Positions 62,589 through 64,000 of a DNA stretch of 64,000 nucleotides are shown here, piece after piece. The stretch's first letter is position 1; every line of letters begins with the position of its first letter. Position numbers and translations under genes: made by a program. The notes under the pieces are model-generated. The model worked only from the letters and a program-made list of their open reading frames with translations, was not told where the DNA came from and did not search any database. Source of the DNA: Albidovulum sp. (GTDB taxonomy: Bacteria > Pseudomonadota > Alphaproteobacteria > Rhodobacterales > Rhodobacteraceae); the NCBI GenBank assembly GCA_020637635.1, contig JACKKB010000003.1, forward strand, positions 186,001 through 250,000, given 5' to 3'.

Positions 62589-64000
62589 AGCGCCGCTCGA
62601 TCTGCGCGATCAGGCTCGCCGCGGCCAGCGTGACGAAGACATAGAGGATGGCCGCCGAGTTGAATGGCGCGAACGGCAGGAAGCTCGCCGACTGGAACTC
62701 GCGCATCCGCTGCGTCACGTCGCGCACCGAGAGGATCGAGAGCAGCGAGGTGTCCTTGAGGATCGCGATGAATTCGTTGCCGAGCGCCGGCACCACGATC
62801 TTCAGCGCCTGCGGCAGCACGACAAGCCGCGCCACCTTCCAGTTGTTGAGCCCGAGCGAGCGTGCCGCCTCGACCTGACCGCGCGGCACCGCCTCGATCC
62901 CCGCGCGGAAGATCTCGGCCAGATAGGCGGAATAGCCGATGGCGATGGCGATCACGCCGCGCAGCACGTTCGGCATGTCGATCGTCCCGCCCGACACGTC
63001 CTTGAGCGCCCCGGCGAAGGGCAGGCCGACGAAGAGTATGATCACCAGCATCGGAATGCCGCGCACGGTGTCGATGAAGAACTCGGCACAGACCGAGAGC
63101 GGATGGCGGCCGTGATGGTGGGCCGAGAAGGTCAGGAGCGACAGGAGGATGCCGCCGACGAAGAGGAAGGTCGCGGGCAGCCGGAACCTGTCGGGCAGAA
63201 AACTCGTCTGCCAAAGGACCGGCTGGTCGGCCGGGGCGATCGCCGCGGGCACGAGCGCGCCCGAGACCTGATCGCCGGCGGCGACGAGCGCCAGCGCCTG
63301 TTCGTTGCTGGCGCTGCTGCGCAGGCCGATCTCGGTTTCCGAGCCACCTTCGAACTGGCCGAAGCGGACGGTATCGACAAGCGCCTTGGGCGTGCCCTTG
63401 ACGATCGCCACCCGCTTGTCGAGCGAACCGATGAGCACATAGGTCGTATGCGCCTGCAGGCTGAGCACGGTGCCGCCGGCAAAGGCCAGCGCGCAGACGA
63501 TCGCCCAGCGCCGGATCGTCTTGGCATGCAGCGGCACATGCAGGAGCCCCGCCCAGATCAACCCCAGCACCGCCGCCAGCATATAGGCGAAGATACCCGC
63601 CCTGAGCGTGGTGAAGAGACCGGCGGCGAAACCGAGATGCGCGGCAAGAAGCAGATAGGCCAGAAGTGCCCCGTTCAGCAGCGTCAGCCCCCAGGCCGCC
63701 ACCCGGCCGATCGCGCTCTGGCGTGCCGCGGTGAGATCGAAGAGCGCGCCAAGCGCCAGCACCGCGCTGAGCGCGGCATAGAGCCAGAGCGCCCGTGCGA
63801 TCTGGGCCGAAACCCAGACCATTCCCTCCGGCGTCAGTTGCCGCGGCGAGACCGCTGCCGCGACGAGGTCCGACGTCGAGGGATCGAGCACATTGGCCAC
63901 GATCGATGCCGCGAGCGCCGAAACGTCGCCCCGGGCCGCGAGCGCGAAGGCCAGCGCGACGTTGCCGATCACCGCGAGAAACGCCAGCCAGCGCCATCGG
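62569..64000 (-). CDS. Amino-acid ABC transporter permease with extra soluble domain, 5' end missing
   Basis: Polar amino-acid permease of the HisM/GlnP class; the open frame continues past the window edge, so the start is outside. At least 476 residues are visible. The first 170 or so carry several transmembrane segments. A soluble stretch of about 90 residues follows, including KRVAIVKGTPKALVDTVRFG and SNEQALALVAAGDQVSGALV. The last 210 residues are a standard permease domain with the EAA loop EAARSLGLNNWKVARLVVLP. Bzt/Aap permeases of Rhodobacter have N-terminal extensions of this kind. ATPase and binding-protein genes are not visible. Confidence 0.88.
   Translation of the reverse strand, partial: RWRWLAFLAVIGNVALAFALAARGDVSALAASIVANVLDPSTSDLVAAAVSPRQLTPEGMVWVSAQIARALWLYAALSAVLALGALFDLTAARQSAIGRVAAWGLTLLNGALLAYLLLAAHLGFAAGLFTTLRAGIFAYMLAAVLGLIWAGLLHVPLHAKTIRRWAIVCALAFAGGTVLSLQAHTTYVLIGSLDKRVAIVKGTPKALVDTVRFGQFEGGSETEIGLRSSASNEQALALVAAGDQVSGALVPAAIAPADQPVLWQTSFLPDRFRLPATFLFVGGILLSLLTFSAHHHGRHPLSVCAEFFIDTVRGIPMLVIILFVGLPFAGALKDVSGGTIDMPNVLRGVIAIAIGYSAYLAEIFRAGIEAVPRGQVEAARSLGLNNWKVARLVVLPQALKIVVPALGNEFIAILKDTSLLSILSVRDVTQRMREFQSASFLPFAPFNSAAILYVFVTLAAASLIAQIERRYDVKGH

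Overview
This window is a stretch of high-GC bacterial chromosome whose gene content points to an alphaproteobacterium, most likely of the Rhodobacterales (Rhodobacteraceae/Paracoccaceae). The pointers are a phaA-phaB polyhydroxybutyrate pair, ETF-ubiquinone oxidoreductase, a 44-residue aa3-type cytochrome oxidase subunit IV, small DUF2007 and YdcH-like proteins, a Bzt/Aap-like amino-acid permease, and several hypothetical families I associate with this order. Genus cannot be fixed from the sequence alone. Genes are packed tightly on both strands, with many 1-26 bp overlaps and frequent GTG/TTG starts. I see no tRNA, rRNA, CRISPR array, insertion sequence, prophage, integrase or plasmid gene. 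It reads as ordinary core chromosome with a few unusual details.

Layout. 1-2.7 kb: 3' end of phaA, phaB and an EamA exporter. 2.7-4.0 kb: minus-strand YdcH/TrmN6-like/DUF2007 group. 4.0-7.7 kb: polyprenyl diphosphate synthase facing ispE, with a large TPR protein upstream of ispE. 7.8-11.2 kb: ETF-QO divergent from greA and a membrane hypothetical. 11.2-15.3 kb: a minus-strand run of lipoprotein, CoxIV, hypothetical, MBL hydrolase and acyl-CoA dehydrogenase, the last three overlapping. 15.4-19.8 kb: Sua5/TsaC, a short possibly decayed ORF, a 19-bp tandem repeat, a NUDIX protein, and an FAD oxidoreductase divergent from MnmD (a possible split MnmC). 19.8-29.3 kb: soluble lytic transglycosylase, dapA, a 14-bp tandem repeat, an amidohydrolase behind a near-perfect palindrome, an Asp-box propeller protein, smpB, a glycine-zipper protein, a sulfurtransferase and an aromatic aminotransferase.

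29.3-41.8 kb: glnK-amtB, PBP1A, mlaA-mlaC, a type I secretion ABC/HlyD pair with no visible substrate, RidA, GDPD, a FemAB-like transferase, GST and pterin dehydratase. 41.8-49 kb: peroxiredoxin divergent from an FAD reductase, rsmD, map, and a four-gene chain joined by 4-bp overlaps (cinA-like, GNAT, AhpD-like, OmpA-like) that ends in a hairpin inside the last gene; then LysR. 49-55 kb: FadH, three hypotheticals and ilvD on the minus strand. 55-64 kb: CPBP protease, accD, folC, a luciferase-like oxidoreductase, zapE, an MFS transporter, an SDR, and a truncated amino-acid ABC permease carrying an extra soluble domain.

Functionally the region is mostly housekeeping: carbon storage and fatty-acid metabolism (phaAB, ETF-QO, acyl-CoA dehydrogenase, FadH, accD), cell envelope (PBP1A, lytic transglycosylase, MlaA/MlaC, dapA), isoprenoids (ispE, polyprenyl synthase), nitrogen control (GlnK/AmtB), and RNA modification or translation quality control (TsaC, MnmD, RsmD, TrmN6-like, SmpB, Map). 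I found no convincing new multi-gene system. The best leads are the split MnmC arrangement, the extra domain in the ABC permease, the terminator between phaA and phaB, and the two tandem-repeat loci.
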